A stretch of 64,000 nt of DNA from Streptomyces drozdowiczii (GCF_026167665.1 NZ_CP098740.1:3286001-3350000), one strand, 5' to 3'; counted from the first letter of the stretch, positions 10,105-20,015 are shown. Notes: generated from the letters alone by a model not told the origin. A program made the numbers and translations.

Positions 10105-12216
10105 TCAGCCCTGAAGCGAGCGCCGGGCCGGGACCACACCCCCCGCCACCGCGCGCTGCCGGGGGGCCGCCGTGCCGGTCCAGCAGGTGCCGCGCCGGGA
10201 GACGAGGCGGCGCAGCCACAGCTCCGTGGAAGCCAGCTCGGCGAGGCCGTCCAGGGGCAGCGGCTCCCCCTCGGAGGCCGCGCGCAGGGCCTTCCGTACG
10301 ACGCGGGCCTCCACCAGGCCGGCGTCGGCGAGCAGCGGGGCGTCGAAGAGCGCGATCAGCTCGGGCAGGGCGGCGCGCAGCCCGGTCCGGGTCACCGCCG
10401 TCGAGGTGTGCTGCGAGGGGGCGCCCCAGCCGGGAGGCAGTTCGTGGATGCCCGCGCCGGCCAGCACACGGCGCAGGATCGCCGCACGGGCGCCCGGCTG
10501 GACCCGCAGGGACTCCGGGAGCGCACGGGCCGCGCGTACGACCTGGTTGTCCAGGAAGGGGGCGTGCAACCGCTGGCTGCGGATCTCGGCGGCCTGCTCC
10601 AGAACGCGGTGGTCGGCGGCGCTGCGGGCGAGGGCGGCCCTCGCCCGGGCCTCGCCGGGGCGCTGGACCGAGGAGGGGCGGATCGCCGCCTCCTGAAGGC
10701 GAACCGATACTTCTGCCAGCGCCTCCCCGGTCAGCCACCGGGCGGCCGGGCCCGGTCTCGACCAGGCGAGCGCGGCGAGCGAGGCATCGGCCGGGGTGTC
10801 GAGGCCGGGCGCGAGGCGGTTGGCGTCGGGCAGCCGTCCGGCGGCCGTTTCGAGGCCGGTGCGGTACGACGTGCGGGCCAGCTTGCGGGCCGCCCGGTAC
10901 ACCGTCAGCGGCACGAACAGCGAGTGCGCGGAGGGGCCTTCGGCCTTGGCGAGGGCGGCCACCGGGCGCAGCAGGTGGCGGCGGCGCCGGTCCATCAGCA
11001 GGTCGGCGAGGCGGGCCGGGTGGGCGTCGAGCACCTGCCGGGCACCGGCGCCCACGAAGTGGTCGGCGCTGCCCGCGGAGAGCCGCCGCCGGTGCCGTTC
11101 GGCGAGGACGAGGGAGGGGGCCGGCTCGTCGGTGAGCGGTCCGGCCCCCAGCTCGGCGTAGGGCAGGGCCTCTTCGCCCGCCGCGACGACGACGTGGTGG
11201 AGCCGGGGGTTGGCCGCGATGGCGCGGGCGCGTTCCAGTTCGGGTTCGTGGGCGCGGGTCGTCAGGTCGTTGAAGGTGACGGCGAGCAGCCGCTCCCCCG
11301 CCCCGGTGCCGTGGCCCAGGATCGTGCCGGGCAGCCCGGGGAGACCGGCGGCGAGCAGGGCGAGGGTCGCGGAGGCGCTGCCCCCGGAGAGGTCGGCGCC
11401 GATGCCGGGCACGGGGGCGCCCCGGGCGGCTCGGCGTTCGGCCGGACCCATGCCGGGGACCGGGCCGGGGTCGGGCGGCAGGGTCTCCGGCGCGTGGCGC
11501 GGGGCCAGGAGCCGGGCGCGTACCGCTTCGACCAGGGCGTCGCGCACCCCGTCGACGGCGCTCACCGGGTCCAGCTCGGGCGCCGCGACGGCGAGGGAGG
11601 CCACCGCCTCGTAACCGGTGATCTCCCGCGAGCCCTCGCGCAGGATCAGGGCGTGCCCGGGCGGGATGCGCTTCACGCCCGCGTAGGGGGTGCCGTCGCG
11701 CAGCGCCTCCGGGGTCTCGGGGCAGGCCAGCAGGGCGGCCAGGTGGCCGATGTCGAGCTGGGCCTCGATGAGGTCGGCCAGCGGCAGCGCGGCGGTGGCG
11801 TATGCCGTGCCTCCTGCCCAGGGTGTGTAGAAGACCGGGCGGGCCCCGGCGAGGTCGCCGACGACGGTGATCCGGCGGCCGATCTGGACGACGACCGTGT
11901 AGCTGCCGGTCCACGCGGTGAGGTGGCGCAGGGCGCCGCCCCGGGCGGCGAGCAGGCCGACGCGCAGCTGTTCGTCGGTGGCCCCGCAGCAGCCGAGGAC
12001 GGCGAGCCGGACCATCGGGGCACCCTCGGCGGTGTCCACCCGGACGGTGCGGATCTCGTCGGGCCGCCAGTCGCCGACCGCCCAGAGCGGATCGGGGTCG
12101 CCCCACAGGAGTTGGGAGCCCACGGGGTGCATCGTGCGCCCGTCGTCGCTGCCGCCGACCGCCCCGGCCGTGCCGAAGCTCGCGGCGATACTGCTCCAAC
12201 CCACCAACCAACGCAT
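10105..12216 (-). CDS. Orphan asparagine synthase-related protein, lasso-cyclase-like
   Basis: A 703-residue protein with the two-part layout of asparagine synthetase B relatives. The N-terminal amidotransferase-like half begins MRWLVGWSS, so it lacks the catalytic Cys that would follow Met1; it has GDLAGARPVFY. The C-terminal synthetase half contains ADLSGGSASATLALL in place of the usual SGGxDS pyrophosphate loop, and HAPFLDNQVVRAA, typical of lasso peptide macrolactam synthetases and beta-lactam synthetase. ATG 12216 is chosen because GGAGG lies 5 bases upstream. No precursor peptide, leader-binding (PqqD-like) protein or B2-type protease is encoded next to it, so a lasso pathway is not supported here. 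It follows the AfsR-like gene's start on the same strand with only about 110 bases between, but is transcribed toward it. The function is unknown; an ATP-dependent amide-forming or vestigial role is possible. Confidence 0.78.
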   Translation of the reverse strand: MRWLVGWSSIAASFGTAGAVGGSDDGRTMHPVGSQLLWGDPDPLWAVGDWRPDEIRTVRVDTAEGAPMVRLAVLGCCGATDEQLRVGLLAARGGALRHLTAWTGSYTVVVQIGRRITVVGDLAGARPVFYTPWAGGTAYATAALPLADLIEAQLDIGHLAALLACPETPEALRDGTPYAGVKRIPPGHALILREGSREITGYEAVASLAVAAPELDPVSAVDGVRDALVEAVRARLLAPRHAPETLPPDPGPVPGMGPAERRAARGAPVPGIGADLSGGSASATLALLAAGLPGLPGTILGHGTGAGERLLAVTFNDLTTRAHEPELERARAIAANPRLHHVVVAAGEEALPYAELGAGPLTDEPAPSLVLAERHRRRLSAGSADHFVGAGARQVLDAHPARLADLLMDRRRRHLLRPVAALAKAEGPSAHSLFVPLTVYRAARKLARTSYRTGLETAAGRLPDANRLAPGLDTPADASLAALAWSRPGPAARWLTGEALAEVSVRLQEAAIRPSSVQRPGEARARAALARSAADHRVLEQAAEIRSQRLHAPFLDNQVVRAARALPESLRVQPGARAAILRRVLAGAGIHELPPGWGAPSQHTSTAVTRTGLRAALPELIALFDAPLLADAGLVEARVVRKALRAASEGEPLPLDGLAELASTELWLRRLVSRRGTCWTGTAAPRQRAVAGGVVPARRSLQG

Positions 12217-13485
12217 CGCCGCCTCCACAGGCTGTGGACAAAAACGGCGCGGCAGGCAAGCAGCCGGAGAACTCCGGTGACGATCGGCGCCGTTGCGGAC
12301 ATGCTGCCACGACAACGGCGCGCAGGAGTGGCTACGGACGGCGCACGTCGTGAGCGCATGCGCCCCTGGCAAAGGCCCCGAGGCGGACATCGGGACGCGC
12401 ACTCCGCGCAGCACTCGCGCGCGTCGCCCGAGAGGTCAACGGGATTGCGAATTCCGGGCGTTGCGTTCCCCGGTCCGGTCCCGCGCGAACGACCCGCTTC
12501 CGGCCAATCCCCGCAGCCGGATCCCAGGACGGCCGAACGGCTCGCGCCTCCCCAGGACCGGCCTCGTCCGACCGTCGACATCCGGCCAATCTCGGGGCGG
12601 AACGGAACCGTTGACCACATGATCCATTGGTCGTTTTACCCGTATTCGCCCACACTCGGCGCACGTCGGCCCGGTCAGCGCCTCCGCCCGGCCACGCACC
12701 CGCCGCACCGCCGGCCCGCCCCCGGGGCCCGCGGGAACACACGGCCCGGGAGGCGGGCCTCGCCCCCCGGACCGGTCCACCGCCTGCGGGGAATGAGGCG
12801 GCGATCTCCCCCAGCCCTCTGCGCCGGAACGCAGCGGGCCGATCCACGCAGCACCCATGCAAGCGCCGCCCCCGGGGACCGGGCCAGAGCGCACATGCGG
12901 GCGCACGGCCACACGCCGGGGTGCACGCGCGGAGCCCTCGGCGGACCCCGGCCGAACCGGGCCGGGGCGAGCGGGGCGACAGCGGGCATGTACACCCCGC
13001 GCGCCGGTCCGCGCTGGTCGGCGGGCGGGAAGAGCGGCGGGAGAAGCGGCGGAACGCCACCCGCACGCCGCCACCGCGAAGCGGAATCGCACACCCTCAC
13101 CTACCGGCCCGCGCCCCGCCCCGGCGATCTCCACTCCCCCTCCCCGGCACCCCCGCCATTCCCCCGCTCTTCCTTTTCCCTTCCTCCGCCGCGTGTTCGC
13201 CTCCACCGTCCCGTACGCCTCTCCCGTCACCTTCCGCCCCACAGCACTCCGCGCGTGGCCGGGACGGACAACAATCCCGCCATACGGACGTCCGGCCCTT
13301 AACGGTAGGGATGCGACGAACTACGCTGGGTGCACTGATGTTCTCGACAGGGCGGCATATTCCCCGGGGCACGGCCAAATGCGTGTGCGGGCGGAGTGAC
13401 AGGGTTCGTCCCTGGGGAGAACACGGTACGAATGCCGCGCGCCGAGTCGGTGACGCGGCTGCCGTCTGTGTGTCGAGGGGTGGCC
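12217..13485. other. Long gene-poor intergenic region
   Basis: This 1.27-kb stretch between divergent genes has open frames in all directions, but their translations are Arg/Pro/Ala-rich with no recognisable domain, which is typical of GC-rich non-coding DNA. The strand near 13080-13300 is strongly C-rich. The ribosome site and promoter of the synthetase lie at its left end. Those of the TTA-containing regulator lie at its right end. I searched it for a lasso-type precursor peptide and saw none. Confidence 0.55.
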
Positions 13486-15062
13486 ATGTCCAGGGAGCAA
13501 CGAGGACCGAACGAGAAGCTCGGCACCGTTCTCGCCCTCGCGGGAATCAGTAACGCCGGGCTCGCCCGGCGGGTCAACGACCTCGGGGCGCAGCGCGGAC
13601 TGACCCTCCGCTACGACAAGACATCGGTCGCCCGGTGGGTCTCCAAGGGCATGGTGCCCCAGGGCGCCGCGCCCCATCTCATCGCCGCGGCGATCGGCGC
13701 CAAGCTGGGCCGGCCCGTCCCGCTGCACGAGATCGGGCTCGCCGACGCCGATCCGGCGCCGGAGGTCGGCCTGGCGTTCCCGCGTGACGTGGACGCGGCC
13801 GTCCGGTCCGCGACGGAGCTGTACCGGCTGGATCTGGCCGGGCGGCGCGCGGGCAGCGGCGGGATCTGGCAGTCGCTCGCGGGCTCGTTCTCGGTGAGCG
13901 CCTACGCCACCCCCGCGTCCCGCTGGCTGATATCCCCCGCCGACCCGTCGGTCGCACGGACTGCGGCCGCGGCCGGGGGCAGCCGCCCGGCGCGCACGGC
14001 GCACCGGGGGCGCACGGCCCGGCCGGCGCGCCCGCCCAGCCGGGCACACCCGCGTCACCGGCCCAGGCGACCGGCACGGCCACCGGCCACAGCCTGCTGA
14101 TCCCGGCCCAGCCCGGCCCCGAATCCGGAGGCGATGCCTCCGCACTGCGCGTCGGCCACAGCGACGTCTCCAAACTCCGCGAGGCCGCCCAGGACGCGCG
14201 CCGCTGGGACTCCAAATACGGCGGCGGCGACTGGCGCTCCTCGATGGTCCCCGAGTGCTTACGTGTGGACGCGGCCCCGCTCCTGCTCGGCTCGTACAGC
14301 GACGAGGTCGGCCGTGCGCTGTTCGGCGCGGCGGCCGAGCTGACCCGGCTCGCCGGCTGGATGGCCTTCGACACCGGCCAGCAGGAAGCGGCCCAGCGGT
14401 ATTACATCCAGGCGCTGCGGCTCGCGCGTGCGGCGGCCGACGTGCCGCTCGGCGGGTACGTCCTGGCGTCGATGTCGCTCCAGGCGACCTACCGCGGCTT
14501 CGCCGACGAGGGCGTCGACCTCGCGCAGGCCGCCGTCGAGCGCAACCGGGGCCTCGCGACCGCCCGCACGATGAGCTTCTTCCGCCTGGTCGAGGCCCGC
14601 GCGCACGCGAAGGCGAACGACGCGCCGGCCGCGGGGGCCGCGCTCAAGGCGTCCGAGAGCTGGCTCGAACGCTCCCGGGACGGCGACGCCGACCCGGCGT
14701 GGCTCGGCTTCTACTCGTACGACCGGTTCGCGGCCGACGCCGCCGAGTGCCATCTCGACCTGAAGGCGCCCCGCCAGGTCCGGCGCTTCACCGAGCAGGC
14801 GCTGTCCCGGCCCACCGAGGAGTTCGTCCGCTCGCACGGCCTGCGGCTCGTCGTGTCGGCGGTCGCCGAGCTGGAGTCGGGGAATCTGGATGCCGCCTGC
14901 GCGGCGGGCACCCGGGCCGTGGAGGTGGCGGGCCGCATTTCATCGGCTCGGACCACGGAGTACGTACGCGACCTGCTGCACCGCCTGGAACCGTACGGGG
15001 ACGAGCCGCGCGTCGTGGAGCTGCGCGAGCGCGCCCGTCCTCTCCTGGTCGCCCCGGCATAG
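13486..15062 (+). CDS. Helix-turn-helix/TPR-like regulator with a TTA codon (frameshifted)
   Basis: The N-terminus ([20 protein letters not shown]) and [12 protein letters not shown] with [14 protein letters not shown] look like an Xre-type DNA-binding region. A Gly/Ala/Pro/His-rich linker follows, then an alpha-helical repeat domain ([39 protein letters not shown]) resembling the TPR-like regulators annotated as sporulation-associated in Streptomyces. The frame breaks at GGGGG 13975-13979; a sixth G gives [10 protein letters not shown] and joins the halves into 525 residues. ATG 13486 follows GAGGGG at a good distance. A leucine TTA codon lies at 14259-14261, so translation should depend on the bldA tRNA. 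The role is likely developmental or metabolic control, but the targets are unknown. Confidence 0.8.
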
Positions 15063-15174
15063 AAGTCACGACTTCGGCATGGAAGTGCCGCTTCCTGGGA
15101 ACCGCCACGCTGACCGCACGCGTTTGAGTGCGTTGTCAGTGGGTCAGTGCACTATCGGGGTGGGAGGTGGCGTG

Positions 15175-16425
15175 ATGATGACGCACGCGGCGTACGACTG
15201 CGATGTGCTGGTGATCGGCGGCGGGATCGTCGGCCTGTCGGCCGCGTACGCGCTCACGCGCACCGCGCCGGGCACCCGCGTGACCGTGCTGGAGAAGGAG
15301 CGGGGCCCGGCGCGCCACCAGACGGGGCGCAACAGCGGGGTGATCCACAGCGGGATCTACTACCCGCCGGGCTCGCTCAAGGCGCGGTACGCGCTGCGCG
15401 GCAGCGCCGAGATGACCGACTTCTGCCGGGAGCACTCCATCCCCCACGCGGTGACCGGCAAGCTGATCGTCGCCACGGACCGCGCCGAGCTGCCCCGGCT
15501 GCACGCCCTGGTCCAGCGCGGCCGCGAGCACGGGCTGCCGGTGCGCGAGCTGGGGCCCGCGCAGATCGCCGAGTACGAGCCGAAGGTGCGGGGCCTGGCC
15601 GCGATCAGGGTCGGCACGACGGGCGTGTGCGACTTCCGGGCGGTCGCCGGGCGCCTCGCCGACGAGGTGCGCGGCGCGGGCGGCGTGATCCGTTTCGGCG
15701 CCGAGGTCACGGCGATCGACCGCCGCCCCTGGGGTGTGGCCGTGCGCACGGCCGACGGACTGGTGGTCCGGGCCAGGGTGCTCGTCAACTGCGCCGGGCT
15801 GCACTGCGACCGGATCGCCCGGCTGGCCGGCGACGACCCGGGGATGCGGATCGTGCCGTTCCGGGGCGAGTACTACGAGCTGGCGCGCCCCGAGCTGGTG
15901 CGCGGGCTCGTCTATCCGGTGCCCGACCCGGCGTTCCCGTTCCTCGGCGTCCATCTGACCCGGGGCTTCGACGGCTCGGTCCACGTCGGCCCCAACGCGG
16001 TGCCCGCCGCCGCCCGCGAGGGCTACGGCTGGCCCGTCGTCCGGCCCCGCGAGCTGATGGACACGCTCAGCTGGCCGGGCTCGTGGCGCATCGCCCGCAG
16101 ACACTGGCGGTACGGGGCGGGCGAGGTGCACCGCTCCCTCTCGAAGCACGCGTTCACGGAGGCGGTCCGCCGCCTCCTGCCCGAGGTCACGGAGGAGGAC
16201 CTGCTTCCTTCGCCGGCCGGGGTCCGCGCCCAGGCCGTGCTGCGGGACGGCACCTTGGTGGACGACTTCCTGATCCGCGAGGCCCCGCACACGGTGCATG
16301 TGCTGAATGCCCCGTCGCCCGCCGCCACCGCCTCGCTGCCCATCGGCCGCGAGGTGGCCCGCCGCGCCCTGCTCCGGGCCCGGGCGGCCGGCTGGAAGCC
16401 ACCGGAGCGGGCGGCGGCGGGGTGA
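15175..16425 (+). CDS. lhgO: L-2-hydroxyglutarate oxidase-type FAD oxidoreductase
   Basis: A 416-residue DAO-family flavoprotein. The FAD-binding motif is VLVIGGGIVGLSAAYAL; the family signature HQTGRNSGVIHSGIYYPPGS, typical of LhgO/L2HGDH, follows. GVCDFRAVAGRLADEV and LVNCAGLHCDRIARLAG match the substrate and second FAD regions, and the end carries HVLNAPSPAATASLPIG. The enzyme oxidises L-2-hydroxyglutarate to 2-oxoglutarate and passes electrons to the membrane quinone pool. The start is ATG 15175, with GGAGG 7 bases upstream; GTG 15172 is an alternative. It precedes trmB by about 50 bases. Family assignment is strong, substrate slightly less so. Confidence 0.85.
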   Translation: MMTHAAYDCDVLVIGGGIVGLSAAYALTRTAPGTRVTVLEKERGPARHQTGRNSGVIHSGIYYPPGSLKARYALRGSAEMTDFCREHSIPHAVTGKLIVATDRAELPRLHALVQRGREHGLPVRELGPAQIAEYEPKVRGLAAIRVGTTGVCDFRAVAGRLADEVRGAGGVIRFGAEVTAIDRRPWGVAVRTADGLVVRARVLVNCAGLHCDRIARLAGDDPGMRIVPFRGEYYELARPELVRGLVYPVPDPAFPFLGVHLTRGFDGSVHVGPNAVPAAAREGYGWPVVRPRELMDTLSWPGSWRIARRHWRYGAGEVHRSLSKHAFTEAVRRLLPEVTEEDLLPSPAGVRAQAVLRDGTLVDDFLIREAPHTVHVLNAPSPAATASLPIGREVARRALLRARAAGWKPPERAAAG

Positions 16426-16475
16426 CCCCCGCGCCCGCCGCCGTGGGACGCCAGGCCCCGTAGAATCAGGGCATT

Positions 16476-17311
16476 GTGTCTGAGCCCAAGAACCCTCCCG
16501 CCCGACGCCCGACGGCACCGTGCCCACCACCGCCGGAATCCCCGACGACGTGCGGGCCGCGTCCCTGGAGCGCGCGCGCCGGATGCGCCAGCAGCCCCGC
16601 TTCCCCGGCGGCCCCGCGGCCGACCCGGCCGGCTCGCACCACGAGCGCCGCATCCGCAGCTTCCAGCCGCGCCGCAGCCGGGTCACGCCCGGCCAGCAGA
16701 ACGCCCTGGAACGGCTCTGGCCCAAGTGGGGCCTGGACATCGACGGGCTGAGCGTCCTCGACCTGCCCGCCCTGTTCGACGGGCTCCCGGTGGTCCTGGA
16801 GATCGGCTTCGGCATGGGTGAGGCCACCGCGCAGATGGCGGCCGACGATCCGGGGACCGGCATCCTCGCCGTCGACGTGCACACGCCCGGCCAGGGCAAC
16901 CTGCTCGGCCTCGCCGACCGGAACGGCTCGACCAACGTCCGGGTCGCCAACGGTGACGCGATCATCCTGCTGCGCGAGATGCTGGAGCCGGATTCGCTGG
17001 ACGGGCTGCGGGTCTACTTCCCCGACCCCTGGCCCAAGTCCCGCCACCACAAGCGCCGACTGATCCAGCCGGAGTTCCTGGACCTGGTGGCGGGCCCGCT
17101 GAAGTCCGGGGCGATCGTGCACTGCGCGACCGACTGGGAGCCGTACGCCGAGCAGATGCTCGAGGTGCTGACCGCGCACCCCCTCTTCGAGAACACGGTG
17201 GCCGACGGCGGATACGCCCCGCGCCCCGCGTTCCGCCCGCGGACCCGGTTCGAGGGCCAGGGCCTGGGGAAGGGCCATGTGGTGCACGACCTGCTCTTCG
17301 CGCGCGTCTGA
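16476..17311 (+). CDS. trmB: tRNA (guanosine(46)-N7)-methyltransferase (frameshift near the start)
   Basis: A class I SAM-dependent methyltransferase that makes m7G46 in tRNA. The SAM site is VVLEIGFGMGEATAQMAADD; the TrmB signatures GLRVYFPDPWPKSRHHKRRL and THCATDWE-like VHCATDWEPYAEQM are present. The body is in the frame beginning at GTG 16520, but no ribosome site precedes that codon. A better start is GTG 16476, opening SEPKNPPARRP; it is one base out of frame, and one added C at 16508-16510 turns it into RPDGTVPTTAGIPDD, giving 278 residues. I take this as a sequence error in a C run. If not, translation from 16520 yields 263 residues with the whole catalytic domain. Confidence 0.86.
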
Positions 17312-17361
17312 GCCCGACGGGCACCATGGCCGTTGTCGGACCCGCTCGTTAGGGTCGAGGG

Positions 17362-18951
17362 GTGTCCGACGGGTCTGTTCAGCGACAACGGCAGGATCAG
17401 CCGGCCGTCCCGGTGCTCCAGGAGCAGCGGGTCGGCGAGATCCTGGCCGCCGTTCCGGCGCGGGCCCAGTGGCGCTACCGGCCGCGCCGCGTCGGCACGC
17501 TCTGGCGGAACCGGACGTTCCGAGTGGTCGCCGTCTTCACGGTGCTGGCGCTCTGCGGGGTGGTGATCCTCGCCCTGGTCCGCGATCAGACCGGCACCGA
17601 GGGCTTCCTCGTCGGCCTGGGTCTGGCCGTCCTGCCCGTCCCGGTGCTGATGACCGCCTTCCGCTGGCTGGACCGGGTTGAGCCGACCCCGTGGCGGAAT
17701 CTGCTGTTCGCCTTCGCCTGGGGCGCGTGCGCGGCGGCCCTGGTCGCCATCCTCGCCAACTCGTTCGCCACCCGGTGGATAGCCGGCAGCGATCCGGGGA
17801 ACGCCGACACCCTCGGCGCCACCGTCATCGCACCGGTGGTCGAGGAGAGCGCCAAGGCGGCGGCCGTCCTGCTGCTCTTCCTCTTCCGCAGGCGGGAGTT
17901 CACCGGGATCGTGGACGGAGCCGTCGCCGCCGGCTTCACCGCGACGGGGTTCGCCTTCACCGAGAACATCCTCTACCTGGGCAACGCCTTCGGCGAGGAC
18001 CAGCAGATGGACTCCGGCTTCGCGGCGGTGACCGTGATGACGTTCCTGGTCCGGGCCGTGATGACGCCCTTCGCCCACCCGCTCTTCACCGTCCTGACCG
18101 GCATCGGCCTCGGGATCGCCGCGAGCAGCGCGCCCGGCCGCCGGGTGCGGCTCATCGCCGTCCCGCTGCTCGGCCTGGTCCTCGCGATGGGCATGCACGC
18201 CCTGTGGAACGGCTCGGCGACCTTCGGCCGGTACGGCTTCTACATCGTGTACGGGGCGTTCATGGTCCCGGTCTTCTCCCTGGTGACCTGGCAGGTGGTC
18301 CGGGCCCGCCGCAAGGAGCTGCGCTCCCTGGCCGTCGAGCTCCCCGCGTACGCCGAGGCCGGCTGGCTCACCCCCGACGAGCCCCGTGCCCTCGCCTCCA
18401 TGCGGGCCCGCGCCCTCGCCAGGAACGCGGCCCGCCGGAGGTACGCGGTGAGCGCCCTCGGCCATCCGTACCACCCGGACTACGCGAGGGTCCGCGCCAA
18501 GGAGGCGAAGGAGCGCGGCAGGGCGGCGGCGCGTGCGGTCGCCGAGTACGAGGCGTTCGCGACGTCCCTCGCCTCCCTGCGCCGGCAGGCCGGGCGGGGC
18601 AGGGCAGACCCGGACTTCGCCGCGCGCGAGCTGGAGCTGCTGCACCACCTCTGGCAGCGCCGCGAGATCGCGGGCCCCGCCCTCGCGTACGCGGCCCGGG
18701 CCACGCACCGGCGGCCGCCGGGCTACACGGCCGCCTGGCCGCCCCGACAGCCGTACGCGGCCGGGCCCAGGCCGTACGCGGGCGGGCCGACCCCGTACGC
18801 GTACGGCAACCCGGCCCCGTACAACGGCAATCCGAACCCGTACGGCAGCCCGGGCCCGTACGGCAGCGCGAACCCGTACAGCAGCCCGCCCCCGTACCCG
18901 ACGACGCAGCCCTACGGTCAACAGCCCTACACCGGCGGGCCGCCGGCCTGA
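17362..18951 (+). CDS. PrsW-family intramembrane metalloprotease with Pro/Tyr-rich tail
   Basis: A 529-residue polytopic membrane protein. At least six hydrophobic segments lie between residues 50 and 320. The PrsW signatures are present: VIAPVVEESAKAAAVLLLF (the EExxK metal-site motif), GFAFTENILYLGNAF, FAHPLFTVLTGIGLG and LAMGMHALWNG. PrsW proteases cleave anti-sigma factors in Bacillus; the substrate here is unknown. The cytoplasmic part is Arg/Ala-rich and ends in about 75 residues of repeated PYG/NPY-type units. GTG 17362 follows GAGG. Convergent with the aldo/keto reductase gene. Confidence 0.85.
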   Translation: MSDGSVQRQRQDQPAVPVLQEQRVGEILAAVPARAQWRYRPRRVGTLWRNRTFRVVAVFTVLALCGVVILALVRDQTGTEGFLVGLGLAVLPVPVLMTAFRWLDRVEPTPWRNLLFAFAWGACAAALVAILANSFATRWIAGSDPGNADTLGATVIAPVVEESAKAAAVLLLFLFRRREFTGIVDGAVAAGFTATGFAFTENILYLGNAFGEDQQMDSGFAAVTVMTFLVRAVMTPFAHPLFTVLTGIGLGIAASSAPGRRVRLIAVPLLGLVLAMGMHALWNGSATFGRYGFYIVYGAFMVPVFSLVTWQVVRARRKELRSLAVELPAYAEAGWLTPDEPRALASMRARALARNAARRRYAVSALGHPYHPDYARVRAKEAKERGRAAARAVAEYEAFATSLASLRRQAGRGRADPDFAARELELLHHLWQRREIAGPALAYAARATHRRPPGYTAAWPPRQPYAAGPRPYAGGPTPYAYGNPAPYNGNPNPYGSPGPYGSANPYSSPPPYPTTQPYGQQPYTGGPPA

Positions 18952-18954
18952 CGC

Positions 18955-19899
18955 CTACGCGGAAGCCGCCGTCAGCGCCGACAGCTCCTCGTCCGTCAGC
19001 CGGAGCCCGGCGACCGCCAGCAGGGCGGGCAGCTGGTCGACCGTGCGGGCGGAGGCGATCGGCGCGGCCACCGTCGGGCGGGAGGCGAGCCAGGCCAGGG
19101 CCACCGTCGCGATCTCGGCGTCCCGGTCCCGCGCCACCGTGTCGAGCGCGGCGAGCACCCGCCGGCCGCGCTCGGACTCCAGGTGGCCGGCCGCGCTCCC
19201 GGCGCGGGCGCTGTCCACCGTCGCCCCCGGGCGGTACTTGCCGGTGAGGAAGCCGGAGGCCAGCGCGTAATACGGGACAGCGGCGAGCCCGGCACCGGCG
19301 GCGGTGTCCTGGAGTTCGCCCTCATAGGTGTCCCGGGAGACGAGGTTGTAGTGCGGCTGGAGCGCCACATAGCGGGCCAGACCCTCGCGTTCGGAGAATT
19401 CCAGCGAGGCGCGCAGTCGCGCGGCGCTGATGTTGGAGGCGGCGATCTCGCGGACCTTGCCCTCCTTCACCAGCTCGTCGAGGGCGGTGATGATCTCCTC
19501 GACCGGGACGGTCTCGTCGTCGAAGTGCGTGTAGTACAGGTCGATGTGGTCCGTGCCGAGCCGGCGCAGCGACTCCTCGGCGGCCGACTTGATCGTGGGC
19601 GCCGAGAGGCCCTTGTAGCCGGGGAGGGCACCGACCTTGGTGGCCACCACGACATCGGACCGGTTGCCGCGCGAGGCGAGCCACTTGCCGATGACCGTCT
19701 CGGACTCGCCGCCCTCGTTGCCGGGGACCCAGTGCGAGTAGGCGTCGGCGGTGTCCACGAAGTTGCCGCCGGCCGCCGCGTACGCGTCGAGAACGGCGAA
19801 GGACTGGTCCTCGTCAGCGGTCCAGCCGAAGACGTTTCCACCGAGGCAGAGCGGGAAGACCTGGAGGCCCGACGGGCCGAGATTGCGCAGTGAAGTCAT
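18955..19899 (-). CDS. Aldo/keto reductase
   Basis: A 314-residue NADPH-dependent oxidoreductase of the AKR superfamily (Tas/YajO-like). It has the N-terminal RNLGPSGLQVFPLCLGGNVFG, the catalytic Asp and Tyr region NFVDTADAYSHWVPGNEGGE, the catalytic Lys in VVVATKVGALPGYKG, and the family signature SLRRLGTDHIDLYYTHFDDE. The C-terminal cofactor motif is PIASARTVDQL. ATG 19899 is clear. It is convergent with the PrsW-like gene, their stops only three bases apart. The physiological substrate cannot be told. Confidence 0.88.
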   Translation of the reverse strand: MTSLRNLGPSGLQVFPLCLGGNVFGWTADEDQSFAVLDAYAAAGGNFVDTADAYSHWVPGNEGGESETVIGKWLASRGNRSDVVVATKVGALPGYKGLSAPTIKSAAEESLRRLGTDHIDLYYTHFDDETVPVEEIITALDELVKEGKVREIAASNISAARLRASLEFSEREGLARYVALQPHYNLVSRDTYEGELQDTAAGAGLAAVPYYALASGFLTGKYRPGATVDSARAGSAAGHLESERGRRVLAALDTVARDRDAEIATVALAWLASRPTVAAPIASARTVDQLPALLAVAGLRLTDEELSALTAASA

Positions 19900-19973
19900 A
19901 GGTGGAACAACAGCTTCCGGGCCACCCGCTATTCCGTGCCACCTACATCCGGCAGGCTGCCGCCGCACGCGAA

Positions 19974-20015
19974 CCGGCAGCCCTGACGTCGGGGGGTGTG
20001 CGTCAGGGCTGCCGG
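19974..20015 (-). terminator. Stem-loop terminator after the M23 peptidase gene
   Basis: A perfect 15-base inverted repeat (CCGGCAGCCCTGACG and its complement) with a 12-base loop lies 50 bases downstream of the peptidase stop. There is no T run, as is common in Streptomyces. Confidence 0.75.

Noticed and set aside
6476..12310. A single 1944-codon protein spanning the AfsR-like gene and the synthetase
   Set aside because: Only the part up to about 9840 is in frame with the AfsR-like gene; the upstream part is out-of-frame text over the synthetase. The real start is at 9996 after a one-base slip.
10408..13302. A 964-codon open frame on the plus strand
   Set aside because: Runs antisense to the synthetase gene and across the gap; Arg/Gly-rich translation without domains. 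A shadow frame from high GC.
12217..13485. A lasso precursor peptide next to the cyclase-like gene
   Set aside because: No short frame with a leader and core of the expected type and a ribosome site was seen.
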